Positions 11,546 to 25,104 are shown, counted from the stretch's first letter. The stretch: 64,000 nt of DNA from Poecilobothrus nobilitatus (GCA_947095535.1 OX352772.1:32879445-32943444); one strand, 5' to 3'. The notes: a model not told the origin generated them from the sequence alone. Program-made: numbers and translations.

Positions 11546-14500
11546 TATATATAATTTAAAAAAAAAATAAGACAATAAGTAATACAAAAAATAATACAAA
11601 GTTTTAAAATGTAATAATAAGTGTGATTCTAAAATTCCAGAATAAAGTGAAGGTTTCTGAAATTTTTTAAAAGAAAATATTTTTTTTTTATAATACATAT
11701 ATCAAAAAGAAAAAAGCATGTTGGTTAGCAATTCTCTATAATAACAGAACTTGAGAGAAGGTGTACGTTTCATAATAACATTATTTGACTATAATAGGTC
11801 ATCGAATCAAAATTTGTTTAATATAAATGTATCTACATAGATATTTATCAAATGAAATGAGAAGTTTTTCGAATATCATTAATTTTACAAAGAAAAAATA
11901 TTTATTTCAAAAATTTTCAGCTTGTAGGCGTTTTAATAATATAAAATTTTAAATTATCAACCTAAATTAATTATATTTTGCTAAATTTTTATTTAAATAT
12001 TAAATTTTATCTGACATTGAATTCTTATACCAAAAATCCTAAATATGATTTATTAAAATTTTATCTATTTTAGAAATATTCATTAATTACAAAAATCACA
12101 GAATTGAGCTCTCCGTTAATAATAAGATATAGTATAACTTTATTAGTATGATTTATTCGTTTACATGGCTGTTATCTAGTAATCTACAAAGAGAGCCCAA
12201 ATAGTATACACAAGTTGCAATTTTGATATCATTCCATCGTATTTTTTAATGTTAACTATTTTCTGTAACCACTCTGTAGAGTTTAGAAAAAAACTAGTTC
12301 TCCAATTGTACTTTCGTATACTTAACTGGTTTTATGTCTGAGAAAGTATAGATAATTTTCAGATTTTCAGTCTAACCATATAACTAGGTGCGGTTATTTG
12401 CAGAGAAAGTGGTAGAGAGTCTCCTCCATTCCTTCTTATTTGTAGTTTCTACACTTTGTGTGGAAATTAGTATCCATTCTGGCTGCATGGATTATTATCG
12501 GGCAGTAACCCGTAATTACGGCTGCAGCAGAGTTTTTTTGTTTTTTTTCTTCTTAAAAGTTGGCCACATTTTTGCTTGATGTTTAGCAGTTGCATATTTG
12601 GTGCGTATAAAAATCTGGAGGGTTTCTTTTGTATTTTTTGTAGGGTTTCTTTTGTATTTTTTCTTATGTAGTTTGTCAGATGAATTGAATGAAAAGAATT
12701 AAAAAAATTACCAACCAGTTTAACCTCGTTTTAACTCTTACAGTTGTAATAAAAAAGGATGATAAATAAAGAAACTATATATACATATACAGATAAAAGG
12801 TTATAATATATTAAAGGTTATTATATATTTATATTTTCATATCTCATTTAAGATTATGTTTTTTTCTGTCCAGACGATTTCTTCCCTCAATAACAGAATT
12901 ATTATTGTTCTGGTAATTTTTGTGCACTTTCTGTTAATTTGAGTTAACTTCAAACTTAATTAAAGTATTCCCTAAGGACCAGATCTTTATTAAGTCACGA
13001 AAATTTAAAGAATATTTTGTTAAAAATAAGTTGCAATTTTTCTGTAGACGGGTGGTAATTTAGAATTCATCACTCGCAGAACATCAGTACATTCAACACA
13101 TCTGACACAACACAAAAAGCCTTATAATAACCATTATATGCATAACATTAATTTCTAAAAATATCGAAGGAAAGAAACAGGAGATAATATAGAAGAAAAA
13201 AGAATATAGGATAATAGGAATAAGAAGAATAATTGTAAAAAAAAACTGTATTTGACTATTTCTTAAAAAGAAAGTATGAGAGTTAGAAAAAAATTAACCC
13301 TTGATCACTTGATCGTATTTACACTTGATCATGTGATTTATATAAAAACATCAACCTTTCAAAATATTTGCTTTTCATCTCTTAATTAGAATTTATTTTA
13401 AAAATTTTGTAATACTTTTGTAGTTATAAAATTTCAATTTTATTATTTGTCCAATTAAAATATATTTTTATGGATTTCGTTTTTTTTTTTTTTTACAATT
13501 TGAATTTGTTAAAATTTCGGGTAAAGATTAATTTAATTTGGATTATCGTTAATCAGCTATTGCATATTATTAGAGCTTATAATCAATATAAATTAAATTA
13601 ATTTTATTTTAAATAACCTTTAATCCCAGATTAACCTAGATTTTATATACAATTAATTTAGTCTGTTGTAATTTTATATAATTTTTAATTTCCTTTTAAA
13701 TTGGTTTAAAAACTTTGTTAGTTTTTTGTAACGTAAGGAAATCAGTTGATAAAATATTATATCTTTTAATTTCCTATTCTTATTATATATTTGATCACAA
13801 AAATTTTTATTATAAAAAAAAAAAGAAAAGAGGCATTCAAAAGCTATTGGTATGTTTTTTTTTTTTTTCTTTTTTTTGGAAATCTAAAGTGCAATTTAAA
13901 AACATAATTTTAAAACTGACCATATTGTGAGAATAACTAATAATAAAAATACATTTTAATATATTTTTCATGAAGAGTGTGAGTGAAGAGTGTAGTTTCA
14001 AAACGTAGAAGAAACTATTCAACACAGGTTTCCTTAGATTTATACCACGATGATATCATTCTGATCAGTGCTGAATTAATCTATAAGCAAACTAAGGCAC
14101 TTGTTTAGGGCATCATGATAATTGGGGCACCACAGAAATTTTGCAATGACAAACAGCATTACTCTTTTTTTCTTGTGTAAAAAAAATTTCATAAAGAAAT
14201 ACATTTTCCTCAGGTTGTTCAATCGTTTACTGACTTTATTGTAAGCAACTACTTTCGATTCCCAAAATGAACCTTGTTAGACTATTCTGTAGCAGAGTTA
14301 TAGATTATTTAAGAAAATGCCTGTTTGCATATAAATATATAAATACAAATTTTACAATTTTCGCAAAATGTAGTAAGTTTTTTTAGACGACATTTTGACT
14401 ATTGTGCTATTAGTGGCTAAACTTCAAAAGTGTGTCACGATGACAAATGTAAAATTTTGTTAATTTTTGCTTTAAGCGTGTCACAGAGTTTCTCTACTAA

Positions 14501-14882
14501 ATATTGGAAAAAAAAAACCCCCCAGATATTTTCACGTTTTTCTTGACAGTCTGTTTTATATGTCAATGTCATATAATTGAAACTTTAATTTAATTTAATA
14601 CTGAAAATTAGTAAGAAAATTCAGTTCAAATATTTCTTACAAAACAAAAATACAAAATTTCAATTCAAGTGAATAGAAAAGAAAATTTGATGTATTTTTT
14701 ATTACAATCACATTCTGAAATGCGTAATAAAAACATTTCATTTTGAGCACAAAAACCATAATTAATTGTTAAAATTTAATTCCGACAATAGAAAAAGGTA
14801 ATTTGAGTCCAATATCTAAAAGCCCGCCCAATACTTTTTACAGTTATAAAAGTTATATTACTATGAAGTAAAAATGAATTGA
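11546..14882. other. AT-rich DNA, no confident feature
   Basis: The patch 12390-12530 is less AT-rich (CTGGCTGCATGG, TTACGGCTGCAGC) and could be a retroelement remnant, but no motif is recognisable. The rest is homopolymer-rich, and the short frames at 13715-14025 come from A and T runs. Confidence 0.45.
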
Positions 14883-15000
14883 GGTACCTCGGTAGCCAAA
14901 TGGTTAAAAAGATTGTATATAAACCGAGGTTAACCGAATTGAAAACTCTTGCACTGGTCGTAAGAGTTCTTTTAGAGAAATTACTGAAGAAAATTTTCTA
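14883..15000 (+). mobile_element. tRNA-derived SINE, old truncated copy
   Basis: It keeps the 5' part of the SINE: GGTACCTCGGTAGCC, an A-box-like AGCCAAATGGTTAAAAAG, TTGTATATAAACCGAGG, and GTCGTAAGAGTTC. The B box and tail are eroded. It is recognisable mainly by comparison with 36385 and 38516. Confidence 0.45.
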
Positions 15001-17146
15001 ATATAATCCCGCCTACCGGACCATATATAAAGTAAATATATATAATACACAATATAAACCCAAAAAAATAATATTACTTTATAAATTCATTTAAAATTAT
15101 TGAATGGTATTCAAACGACAGCTTATTTGTGAATATTTCTGCTCTGTAAGAATAAGAACTAATAACAGAAGAGTCATTATAAACCAACTAACCAACCTAA
15201 AATTAATTTTTTTTGTAATTTTTGTTTTACATCTGTTATCTATCAACCAAAAATAGATTTTAGGATGTAAACAAAAAAATCATTCCTTTTTTTTTAATTA
15301 ACATAAAATTTATTGAGCTCGGCCAATAATTGGAAGTATTTTTTTTCATCCCTTTTTGAAGGTAGCCTTGTTTGATTTCTAATTAAAGAAAAATTGGAAC
15401 GCTCAAAAAATCTGAAGAGAAAACTCTATTTATGAAGATCTATTAGAGAATCGGATGTAAAATTTTTGACAAAATATAAAGGTTTTCATTCCTATAATAA
15501 TAAAAATTATAAATTATATTTTAATAGCATTAACTATTCTTATTTTAATAGATGAAATATGTATGAAACTTTTACTTCTTACTATAACTTACTATATCCA
15601 CTTTGGGGTACATTTGAGTCTTAAAAAGACTCTGAGGCGGTGGTTAAACGTCAATGTTTCCTATCTCTTTTTTTAATCCCCTTTCTTTCTACTTTTTTAC
15701 TTTAATCCTCTTTCTTTCTACTTTTTGTTTAGAGAGATTCAGTTCTTTTATGCTTTTATTTATATTTATTTGAAAATTATTTTTTATTTTTTAAAATTTA
15801 AATCTCTTAAAATCTCTCTTGCCTGGCCATAATAAAAAAATTTTACTTTTTAAACGAATGGTTCAGAACTTCAACAGTTAACAATTAAAAATGTCAAGAA
15901 ACATGTATATAAAAGGAATGTCAAAAAAAGTGAAACAAAACTGAAGGCAAAATAGAAAAGATCATATTTTTTAGTTTCAAAAACAACGATGAACAAAAAG
16001 AGATGAAAAGGTAACGTTTCGAGTATACTTTTTTTAAATTTCTTCTTAGATCTCTTGAAAATTTTGTAAACAAACCGATATGAATCTTTTTATAGCGAGA
16101 CAGAATGTTCTTCTGTTGTTCATGACATAATTTATGAATAAAAACCAAATGACATATACATACATATATTTAACAAAAACCAAAACTTGTTATGACATAA
16201 TTTTATAGGTTAAATCTGAATTTAGGGTATTTACCGTTTTGAATTGAAACTTCTTTAATAAAAATTATTTTAATAATTCAAAGTTATCTTAGTACGTATA
16301 TATCCTATAAATAGATTAATAAAAATGAAACGTGCCAATAATATTGTAAATTAAAAATTAATTCCAAATCAATACATTTTGAACTTTAAAAGAATTTTTA
16401 TTAAAAAAAAAAATTATTTTTTATAAAATTTGAAATTCAATTTAAAAAAAAAAAAATATCATCAATTCTAAAATCTAAATTATTTCATGCACGAAAATTG
16501 AATTTTATTTTTTCTAAACAATATCATATCAGTATTCTTTTATCTATTTAATTGCAAGGGCACCCTCCCATTTGGCTAATAAATTATTCGTTACCTAAAG
16601 ATTAAAAAAAAAAAAAAAACTACCAATATCCCAAATAAGGTTAAACTATTATTCGCATTAATTTTAAAAAGTTAACTACTTTTATAACCAAAAAAAAAAA
16701 ATATATATATATATATATATTTAATACTTTTCCATTTATGTATATTGTATATATATATACTTTATTTACCAAAAAAAAAAAATTTTTTTTTCTTAAGAAA
16801 AAATCAATAATTCCATCTAATTAGCATTAAATTAACCAACCCATAACTCATTATTTTCAATATTTTCAATATTATTTTTAATTTATCAGCTTTTTGTTTT
16901 TGTTTCTTTTTTTTTTTTTTTTTGTTAAAATTAATTTTTAATTTAATTTTTTTACTAATTCTAATTTTTTGTTTTTTTTTGTTTTTACCAAATTGATTAA
17001 AATCATCATAATTTATGGCTATTTTTAAATGTGCTGAAATTCTTAAAAATCCACCCAAAAAAAAAAAAAAACAAAAATAAAATATTAAAATTTTAAATTG
17101 ATGTCTTGATCCGGTCTAAATTGCATTATTCATCATAAAAAAAACA
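15001..17146. other. AT-rich DNA with homopolymers, no gene seen
   Basis: It includes a TA microsatellite (about 16699-16720) and many A/T runs (16400-17075). A short direct repeat of CTTTCTTTCTACTTTTT lies at about 15680-15726. Frames at 15921-16148 and 16804-17058 (minus) are low-complexity and not supported. Confidence 0.5.
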
Positions 17147-18306
17147 AGGTAGAATGTAAACCAACGGTTTTTAAAAGCGCACATTTCCAAAACTCAATAC
17201 AAACTGTTTAGAATTGTGACTTGCACCAAAATTTGAAAATTTTATATAAGAAAAAATGTGAAAATAGGACATTTTTGAAATTTTGAGAGGCTGCAAGTCC
17301 GGAATGCTATATAACTAAGAAAAGCTGTTAACACACGTAAAAACATATTATTGAACCTTTAATTTTCATGTCTTGCCGAAGAAAAATTTGTACAGGTGTC
17401 TAAAAATAGCAAATTTTCAATTTTTGAGGCGTAATAACTCTTAAAGAGGGGGTGTTACCAAAAAATTTTCTTAAACTTATACTAATTCTAAAAGTTCTTT
17501 CTTGTCTCACAATTTCAGGTTCCTATTTAAAGGGGTGCCGGAGTTATGAAAAAAGAAATTTCATGCAAAATGTGGTTTTCACATAACGGTAAATTTAAAT
17601 AGTAAATTACAAAATATTACATAATTTTGATATTGTTTTATATAGATAATAAAATTTTCGATCTTCTGGCGGTTTTAGATTGCAAAATTATTGTAGCTTT
17701 AATTTTTATATCTTGCAGAAGTAAAATGTGTACAGGTTCCTAAGTTACAGGTGTTTAAAAATAGCAAATTTTCAATTTTTAAGCCCTAATAGCTCATAAA
17801 CAGGGGGTGATCCGAAAAAATTTTCTGAGCAAACTTATACTAATTCTAAAAGTTCTTTCTTGCCTCAAAATTTCAAGCTTCTATCTAGAAGCGTGCCGGA
17901 GTTATGAAAGTAGAAAAATCATACAAAATTTGGTTTTCACATAACGGTAAATTTAAATACTAAATTTAAAAAAATTGTATAATTTTGATATTAATTTACA
18001 AAGATAAAAGAAATACCTGTCGAATGACGTTTTCAGATTGAAAAAATCTTAAGCAGAACATAAGATATATGCATTTAAAAATAGGGCTTTTTCAAAGTTT
18101 TAGGGGCTGTAGCTCCGTAATGGGGGGGGGGGGGGGGGGCTACATGAAAAAGTTGTTCCACAAAATTGTTTTTTTTATGAGACCTACCTATGGTTAAAAT
18201 TTTTTTTCTCTATCTTTAACGGTGTAGAAGTTTTGTAAACAGACGGACTAGAGTGAAACTAATAAGCACATTTTTTCAAACTTTTTTTGGAAATGTGCTA
18301 AAAAAA
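17147..18306 (+). repeat. dispersed repeat family B, longest copy
   Basis: It starts GTAGAATGTAAACCAACGG then TTTTTAAAAGCGCACATTT, and ends TAATAAGCACATTTTTTC...GGAAATGTGCTAAAAA, where AGCACATTT..AAATGTGCT forms a terminal hairpin. An inner block of about 355 bp is tandemly doubled: AAAAATAGCAAATTTTCAA begins both at 17402 and 17757, and GTGCCGGAGTTATGAAA also recurs. A run of 18 G at 18122-18139 replaces a short GGATGAGG-like stretch in the copy at 60183. There is no long frame, so it is probably a non-autonomous element. Superfamily unknown. Confidence 0.75.
18122..18139 (+). repeat. poly-G tract (G18)
   Basis: Eighteen consecutive G lie within family B, between AGCTCCGTAATG and CTACATGAAAAAGTTG. 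The related copies at 35400 and 60615 have only short mixed purine sequence at this place. Confidence 0.9.
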
Positions 18307-18529
18307 AACAAAAAAAACTACTAAAAATTAATTTAACAATGAAAAAATTTTTTGATTTTTTATTTAATAGCAGTTTCTTTGCTGTTTAAATATAACATTT
18401 TTAATGTATGGCGGTAAAATTTAAATGCTAGTCGGGAAATTAAATCTAATTTAGCAGAATTTTTGGGATAAAATAAACACAAAATTATAGTTGATTTCTC
18501 ATTTAAGTTTTTATATATTTAAAATTTTT

Positions 18530-18724
18530 TTTTTTTAATGCATTTCTCTGCCACATAAATGTGGACACGAAATTACACAGCTTTTCCTGTTCAGGCGTGG
18601 CTGTAAATGTAAATGTATTAAGGGGGGAATAACTCTTACGACGTATGTGGAATTCGAATCCACACTCCCTCGGTGTTTACAGCGTATTTTATACGCTCTT
18701 ACCTACTAAGCCACCGAGGCCCCT
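18530..18724 (-). mobile_element. tRNA-derived SINE, near full length
   Basis: On the minus strand it reads GGGGCCTCGGTGGCTTAGTA (A box), GTAAGAGCGTATAAAATACG, CTGTAAACACCGAGGGAGTG, then the B box GGATTCGAATTCC, GTCGTAAGAGTT, GTCACATTTATG-type tail and poly(A). The flanks tatatttaaaattt (18513-18526) and tatatttcaaattt (18724-18737) match at 13 of 14 positions and look like a target duplication. It lies 220 bp from the end of family B. Confidence 0.85.
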
Positions 18725-18737
18725 ATATTTCAAATTT

Positions 18738-19820
18738 ATCCAGCCCAATTTTATTTGTTAAAGTTCAGGGTACCTGCATTAATAGTTTTAGTCGCCTTGC
18801 ATTTATACTGCACTAAATTAAACAAAATAGAGAAATTAGTCGAAATTATTTCTCGGATAGTAGATTTTGTAGATGTTTATAAACGAATTCAAGGTAGATG
18901 TTTATGGAGTCTAAAAATCTTGTATTTATAATTATTTTTCTTCTATTTTCAAGATGTCACTCGAAACACATATCTTAACAGTCTAATAATTAAAATCTGA
19001 TTCTGTCCACGTCCGAGTGTACAGTAAACTTAACACAAAATAGTGTGAAATTTGTCTTTTTTTATTAAAATTTCTATCATATTCTCAATTTTGGTAGTAT
19101 ACATCTACAGTTCTAATCATCCTCATATCCTCATTTGATAGTAGGGACATCCACACCATCCACAATTTCACTTTTATCCATCATTAATTTATTAAAAAAT
19201 TACTACACTTACTATACTTAAATTACTATACCAGTTTGGCCACTTAGGCTAGTTCAACTATAGACACAATTTTACTCCGACAGTTCCATTCTGCGACATT
19301 CTCTCTAAATAGAAAACAATTCAACTCACGCAATTTTATATTTTACCAAATTTTTTCAAAAGAGGAGCTCAAAAATTGGCAAAAAATCTGAAAAATTAAA
19401 AGTTAAATTAAAGGGAATTTGTTCCCTTGTTAAGTTAAATATATAGAGAGGAGTTTATCTCTTTTATTGTTTTCTAGTAGAATGGACTCGTCAAATTAGA
19501 TTATAATGTACCTATGCTACAATCTCTATTGAAATAATTTGTTCTGAACTTTTACATATAGATGTAATATAGAATTAATAAAAATATTATTTCTGAATTA
19601 ACTGAAGGACTGATCAAGTCCTTAGATCCTGATCCAAGAGAATTTTAAACTCCAATGTAAAGAACATACTGTGAAGTAGTTCAAGTAGTACAAGTAGTTC
19701 AAAACTTAGAATATCCCATATATATACTTAAGTTTCTGCAATAAAAACAGAATTAAAGGTTGGGTAAAAGGAACTATCAAGTTAAAGATTGAGAGAAAAA
19801 AAAAGGACTATAGGAAAATC
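18738..19820. other. AT-rich DNA, no feature seen
   Basis: This stretch has moderate complexity and no frame over 60 codons. No tRNA-like, repeat or splice signals were recognised. Confidence 0.5.
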
Positions 19821-20397
19821 GGGTCTATGACACTTTACTGAAAAAAAAATCCTGAAAAAAAAATCCCGAATATTAATTTTGTAAAAAAAATTCCGAAAAC
19901 AAAATACTGAAAACCAAAAATCGAACTTATTTCGCAATGAAAGATCACCGCAAAATTTTTTTGTTTTTTGCGAATATATTTCATTTAATTTTTTATGCCT
20001 TTTTTTCCCTATATGCCTATTACAGGATATTCATATATAATATATGTATATATGAATTAGGAGGAATTTTAGAGCTGCTGTTACAAAATCAGGGTATTCG
20101 CTTTTTCCAGAATATTTATATATTAAATGTACAATCTCACATATACATATATATAAATATTCTGGAAATAATATTTCAAGTGAGAATCTAGAATTAAATT
20201 TATTTATTTTTGAAATTATCAAAATTCCGCCGATTCAAGATTTTTTTTTCGGGATTTTTGTTTTCAACATTTTAAATCATTCGGGATTTTGATATTTTTG
20301 GGAATTTTTTTTCAAGATTTTAAATCATTCGGGATTTATCTTTTCGGGGTTTTTTTCATTCGGCATTTTTATTTTTCAGTACAGTGACATAGATCCA
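19821..20397. mobile_element. foldback element II (arms of AAAATCCCGAA type)
   Basis: The ends are GGGTCTATGACACTTTACTG on the left and the complement GGATCTATGTCACTGTACTG on the right. The left arm (19840-19930) repeats AAAAATCCCGAA/AAAATTCCGAAAA. The right arm (20225-20375) repeats its complement TTCGGGATTTTT. The centre (20052-20165) is the shared core: GAATTAGGAGGAATTTTAGA, GTTACAAAATCAGGGTATTC, GCTTTTTCCAGAATATTTAT. The flanks ggaaaatc and gcaaaatc match at 7 of 8 positions, which fits an 8-bp target duplication. It has no coding capacity. Confidence 0.75.
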
Positions 20398-22921
20398 GCA
20401 AAATCATATGAAATTAATGAAAATGGTTTACATTATAGTAAAAAAATTACTGTACTGCAGTTTTTTAAATTATTTAATATTTAATTTAAATAACTGTTGT
20501 CATAATATACTAAAAGTATATACTAAAAGTATCTACTTTTTTTTAAAAAAAAAAAATTTTTTGTCTGATTTCTTAAAACACTTTTGATCACTATGACCAG
20601 TATAAAAAAAATTTTTTTTTCTTGTCCTTCCTTACTTTTGTTTTTCAATTCAACTTTATCTATCTATATATATTATGTAGTACATATAGTATGGTAATAT
20701 TTATGTATATACATATAGTATATAACTTAAACTCGATTACATATATTTATTTTTTTATTTATGATTTTATTGGGCGGAGGTTAAAATTTATTTTATTAAC
20801 TTTTAATAAACTCTTAATCAGGTTGTAATCACAAAATTCACATCTTTATAATGTTTCTCATTAATAATGGTTTAAAAATATGATCAGAACTATCTGCGCA
20901 AAGACCAATTGGTTGATTTTATTGTTTGTTTAGGTTGTTTATAGATTATTTATGTTATATTTTTTTGTATATAGATACATATACTTATATGCTAGACCAT
21001 ATTTGTATTAAATATATGTATATTGAATGAATATTAAATGAAAATGAAACCTACCTTTTTCTTATTTTATTATGTACTGAAAGAAACAGAAGAAAAAAAA
21101 CAAAAATTTTTTAAATCTCGGTCAGAAATGCATAATTCAATGAATGAAATGAAAATTTTTTGAAATTTAAAATTATATTTTCTTATACTTTATATATGTA
21201 TTTTGTATTTTCTTAATAAATTTCAAATGAAACATTTTAATCCGATCAAAAAATTATATTTAAAACATCAAGTCAGTTCTCTGCCCACCTTAAAAATTTT
21301 CTACAATATCTAATGGTAGTGTTTCTGATGACTTCAAAAGCTTACAAAAAAAAAAAGAATTTATGATCTGGATATAACAAAAAAAAAAAATCAGCTTTTC
21401 TCTTCTTATTTTTATTATAATGAAAAATTTAATACGACCCACGACAATAGGCTATGGTGTCGTGGGAATTAATTCTAATGCATCATAATCTTGTTTTTTT
21501 TTTTTTTTTTTTATTGTATGGGTCTGTAAGGCACAAAAGATGCCTAAAATGGTTCGAATAATCGTTTTATGTTTTTTATTTTTTTTTTATTTTTGATAAA
21601 TTTTTGCATTTTATATTATAATGATGGCGTTTTTCTGTAACAATTTATTGTAATATCATATTCTATTTTATTGCACTGAAATTTAAGATCGTTATTTTAA
21701 AAAAAAACCAAAAAAAAAAAAAACTTTAACAATTTTTTTGACAATCCATTTAACGGCAGCATCAGAAGATAAAAATTTGAAATAAGAAGGAACAAAATAA
21801 AATATTTTGTATAGTAAATTTTAAATCTGCCAAACTTAACCTAAAAAAAAATATGTAATAGTTAAAAGTATATTTAAAAAAAAAAAAAAAAAAAAATAAG
21901 GAAAATTCAAAACAAAATCAATTGAAGCTATCGTAATACTGGCTGACTATTTTTGGAATTTTTTTAAAAGCAAAAATTAAAGAAATGCCGATTGAAAGGA
22001 GATGAAAGAAGAAAAAAATAAAAAATGATTAAGGATTACACAAGAAAAATAAATTGAGAAAACTCTTAAGTAATAGATTAACTATTTGAATTTATTTATT
22101 TTTTTTTTGTTTTACTTAATACTTTTGAATACCAGTAAATATTTGGGATTCTTATTTAGATGATAACTGATTATTATAATTGTTATTATATGTATACTAC
22201 TGAAAATTGAAATTTGATGTTAAATAATGCAAATCACTTAAGATTTTCACTTCTGTACTATGAATTCAATCAAAAAAAAAAAAAAACAATTTGGTATAGT
22301 TGAAAGGATTGGTAATAAAAACTGATTGCACATGTAAAATATTTACAATGGTAAACAGTGGTTTATATTGGATTTTTTTTTTTTTTTTTAAATCAATTAA
22401 ATTTTGTAATTTTATTGTAGTGTTATAAATTTACTGTAATTTGTATATATATATACAGTTAACCATTCAATATCAGTTTTTCTACTCTATTACTATTTTT
22501 TTTCTTTAATTAAGGAATTTGATCTTTTCAATCTATTGAGGAACTTATAATACAACTTTTACAAAATTAATTTTTCAGATACTTTATCTTAAATCTTACT
22601 ATACAACTTTACTATAATAATACAACTGTTGTTATTTAATATTCATTATAATCATTTTTAACTAATTATATTTTGAGCTATACATAGTTAACTGTTATCA
22701 TGAAATTCTGATTAAATAGGTTTTAGTTGCGTTCATAGTTATATCAATAAAAGTTAATATTCTCTCTTAGAATATCCTTAAGTTTAAGATAGACCCTCTA
22801 TTTTTGTTTTTTTCTGCATATTGTTTATAGATTAGTTGAATAAAAATGTCTGCAATCATGACCTGTATTGAAATTTTTTTCAAAATTTGGATATTTATCA
22901 AATTAATTATATCTATTTTAT
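20398..22921. other. AT-rich, homopolymer-dense DNA
   Basis: Many A/T runs (for example 21498-21513 and 21878-21896) and TATA-rich patches near 20680-20720. A possible minus-strand microexon is listed separately. No coding frame is supported. Confidence 0.45.
21055..21076 (-). other. possible 22-nt microexon flanked by splice-like sites
   Basis: On the minus strand a pyrimidine tract with TTCTGTTTCTTTCAG ends at 21077. Twenty-two bases later AAAAAG|GTAGGT gives a good donor. This could be a microexon or decoy sites; in DNA this T-rich, such acceptors arise by chance. Confidence 0.12.
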
Positions 22922-23000
22922 GGTACTCCAGCTAATAATGTAGTGGTTAAGATACCGGCCTTTCATTTCGAAAGGTTACGAGCTGAAACTCCGACTAGGT
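22922..23000 (+). pseudogene. tRNA-like sequence (relic tRNA or different SINE head)
   Basis: GTAGTGGTTAAGATACCGG resembles an A box and D arm, CCTTTCATTTCGAAAGG a small stem, and GGTTACGAGCTGAAACTCC a B box and T arm. The acceptor ends do not pair well and there is no CCA. The D-arm pattern is like that of tRNA-Glu-type molecules. It differs from the main SINE family here. Confidence 0.4.
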
Positions 23001-23699
23001 TATATAGATTAATAAAGAAATAATACAGATTTTTCTTATAATATTAAATTAATATAAATATATGTAATTAAATAAAAAATAAGTAAATAGTTATATATCT
23101 TATAATTAATATCATATTGTTATATATATAATAAAATAATAATAAAATAATTTTTGTATACAAAATAAGAGATGGTGTAGAAGTAAATATTTACTTATTT
23201 TTTTAAGTACATTAAATACAGCCGAACAATAAACGGCTTAGTGAAATTAATGATTCCAGAAACTGAAGCTTAATCAAATATGAATAATAAATGACTTAAT
23301 GGATACTCCAGGAGTGGAAAAGAAAAAACAAATTTTAGTACTCGTTCTTTTGTAAATGATGCCTACACTTTACATAGAAAAAAAAAATTACAAAAGCAAC
23401 TATTCATGTAAATGAAACTTTTATCTCAGTTTGTATTAAAATAATTCGAATATATTATCAGAAAAGAACCGGTACAGCTAAAAAAAATTCAAATTTTATA
23501 ACGTTTATTATTTCAAGTTTAATAAAAAATAATTAGAGTAAAATCTAACGATATGACCGTTAAGATAATTGACAAAATTAAGGTGTACCGAAGAAAAATA
23601 ACGATACTCTAATAAACTGATTTTATACAGTTATACTATACATATTATATTGTAATCTTTGCATAATACCTCAACTCAAACTTAATGGCTGAGCTTTTT
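23001..23699. other. AT-rich DNA, no feature seen
   Basis: No frame, repeat copy or RNA-like structure is recognised. Confidence 0.5.
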
Positions 23700-23990
23700 T
23701 TTACCACAATTTTAAAAAAAAAAAATTTTAAAATAAGCTTATTAGTTTCACTTAGTTTGTTCGTCCGTTTCCATGTTTGTTTACAAAATATCTACACCGT
23801 TTAAGATAGAACAATGCAATTAACTATGGATAGGTTATAGGTAAAACTTTTTCATTCAGTTCCATCATTATGGAACTACAGCCACTAAAAGTTAAAAAAG
23901 TCCTGTTCTTAAAACTACATATAAGTAATATCCAAAGCATGTCCTAAATTTAGTCCTAAATTTAAAATTTAAATTTGAACTTATCACTAA
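23700..23990 (-). repeat. dispersed repeat family B, 3' fragment
   Basis: On the plus strand it reads TTATTAGTTTCACTTAGTTT, GTTCGTCCGTTTCCATG, TTTACAAAATATCTACACCG, TTTAAGATAGAACAATG, followed by AACTATGGATAGG. This is the same order as 52030-52160 and 52910-53060. Confidence 0.6.
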
Positions 23991-24530
23991 ATTTCTTAAA
24001 TACCATTTATAAATTTTTGCATATGTAATTTTACTCATCATTCTTCTAACGATATTCGCCGACTGACCATGACTATGGCTATATGTCAGACCATGTCAAT
24101 ATCTATACCGGAATATCATTGACCGTTTTATCATGTGTATTTATTAAAATGTGCATGGTAAAAAGATCATCTGTTTTTATTTTAATTTATCGATTGCAGA
24201 TCCATCTGTTTTCGAGTAGAAGAGAGTAAACATACTTTGGATATTTGTAAAAAAAAAAAATTTTTTGACAGATCTGAGAAAAGTTAAAATTTTTCCACCG
24301 AATGTTTCTTCATTTTTTACAATTTTTCTTATATAATACTTAGAAATACACTTTTTATTATCTCTTAGAAAATATGAACTTTTAAAAATCTGTGTTTTTT
24401 TACATTCTACCTTATTTTTCTTTTTAAAAATGTTTACACTCAAATGTCATCATTGTTTGCTAACTTAAGTTGATTATTATTGTTATAAGATTTATTTAAT
24501 CCTTTTCAACATACAAACATAAATAAATTT

Positions 24531-24563
<33 letters not shown>

Positions 24564-25080
24564 AATTGTTGTTGTATGTTCATAAATTAAAAAAATATTT
24601 GTTCAGTATTCATTTATTTGAAAACATGTATTTTGATTTCAGGTGAAGGGCAATTTAATTTTAAATTAATTTCATAACACCTAACTGAACCAATATACAT
24701 CATACATACATACATATATAATTTTCTTAATGTTTTTGATATCTTAGGTCCATTTTATAATAAAATGTTTAACTCTTCAAAAATAAAATACACTTAAAAT
24801 CAAAAATAAAAAATTATTTAAATTTTGACATTTTGATGGTTTTTTTTTTTAAATTGATTTAAAAAGAAAAAATTGGCTTATCAAATTAAATTTTTTTTTT
24901 TTTTTTTTTGTTTTGTTTTTAATTTAATTATATAATAAGAAAATTTTATAATAATTTAATTAGATACACAATTACAAAAAAGATAAAAATCATTATAATA
25001 AAAAATGACATAAACAACACTATTAGAAGTCAATAACTCAAAAATTAATTAATTTTCTTTCTTTAATTTTATTTATTTAT
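23991..25080. other. AT-rich DNA with ACATAT microsatellite
   Basis: An (ACATAT)n tract lies at about 24534-24562. A weak TTTCAG|GTGAAG site lies at 24650 without a strong pyrimidine tract. The minus-strand frame 24177-24443 (88 codons) is Lys/Phe-rich and has no recognisable domain. Confidence 0.45.
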
Positions 25081-25104
25081 TTTTTTTTTTTTTTTCAGGT
25101 AAGT
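25081..25104 (+). promoter_or_regulatory. recursive splice site-like signal (ratchet point) 1
   Basis: A T run of about 18 bases is followed immediately by CAG|GTAAGT, so a strong acceptor and a perfect donor are fused at 25098|25099. This is the known form of recursive splice (zero-length exon) sites in long fly introns. The flank TTCAACATCCCAGTATT and GCTGACACCGGATAACTAAG is of higher complexity than its surroundings. If real, the window lies in a long plus-strand intron. RNA evidence is not available here. Confidence 0.5.
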
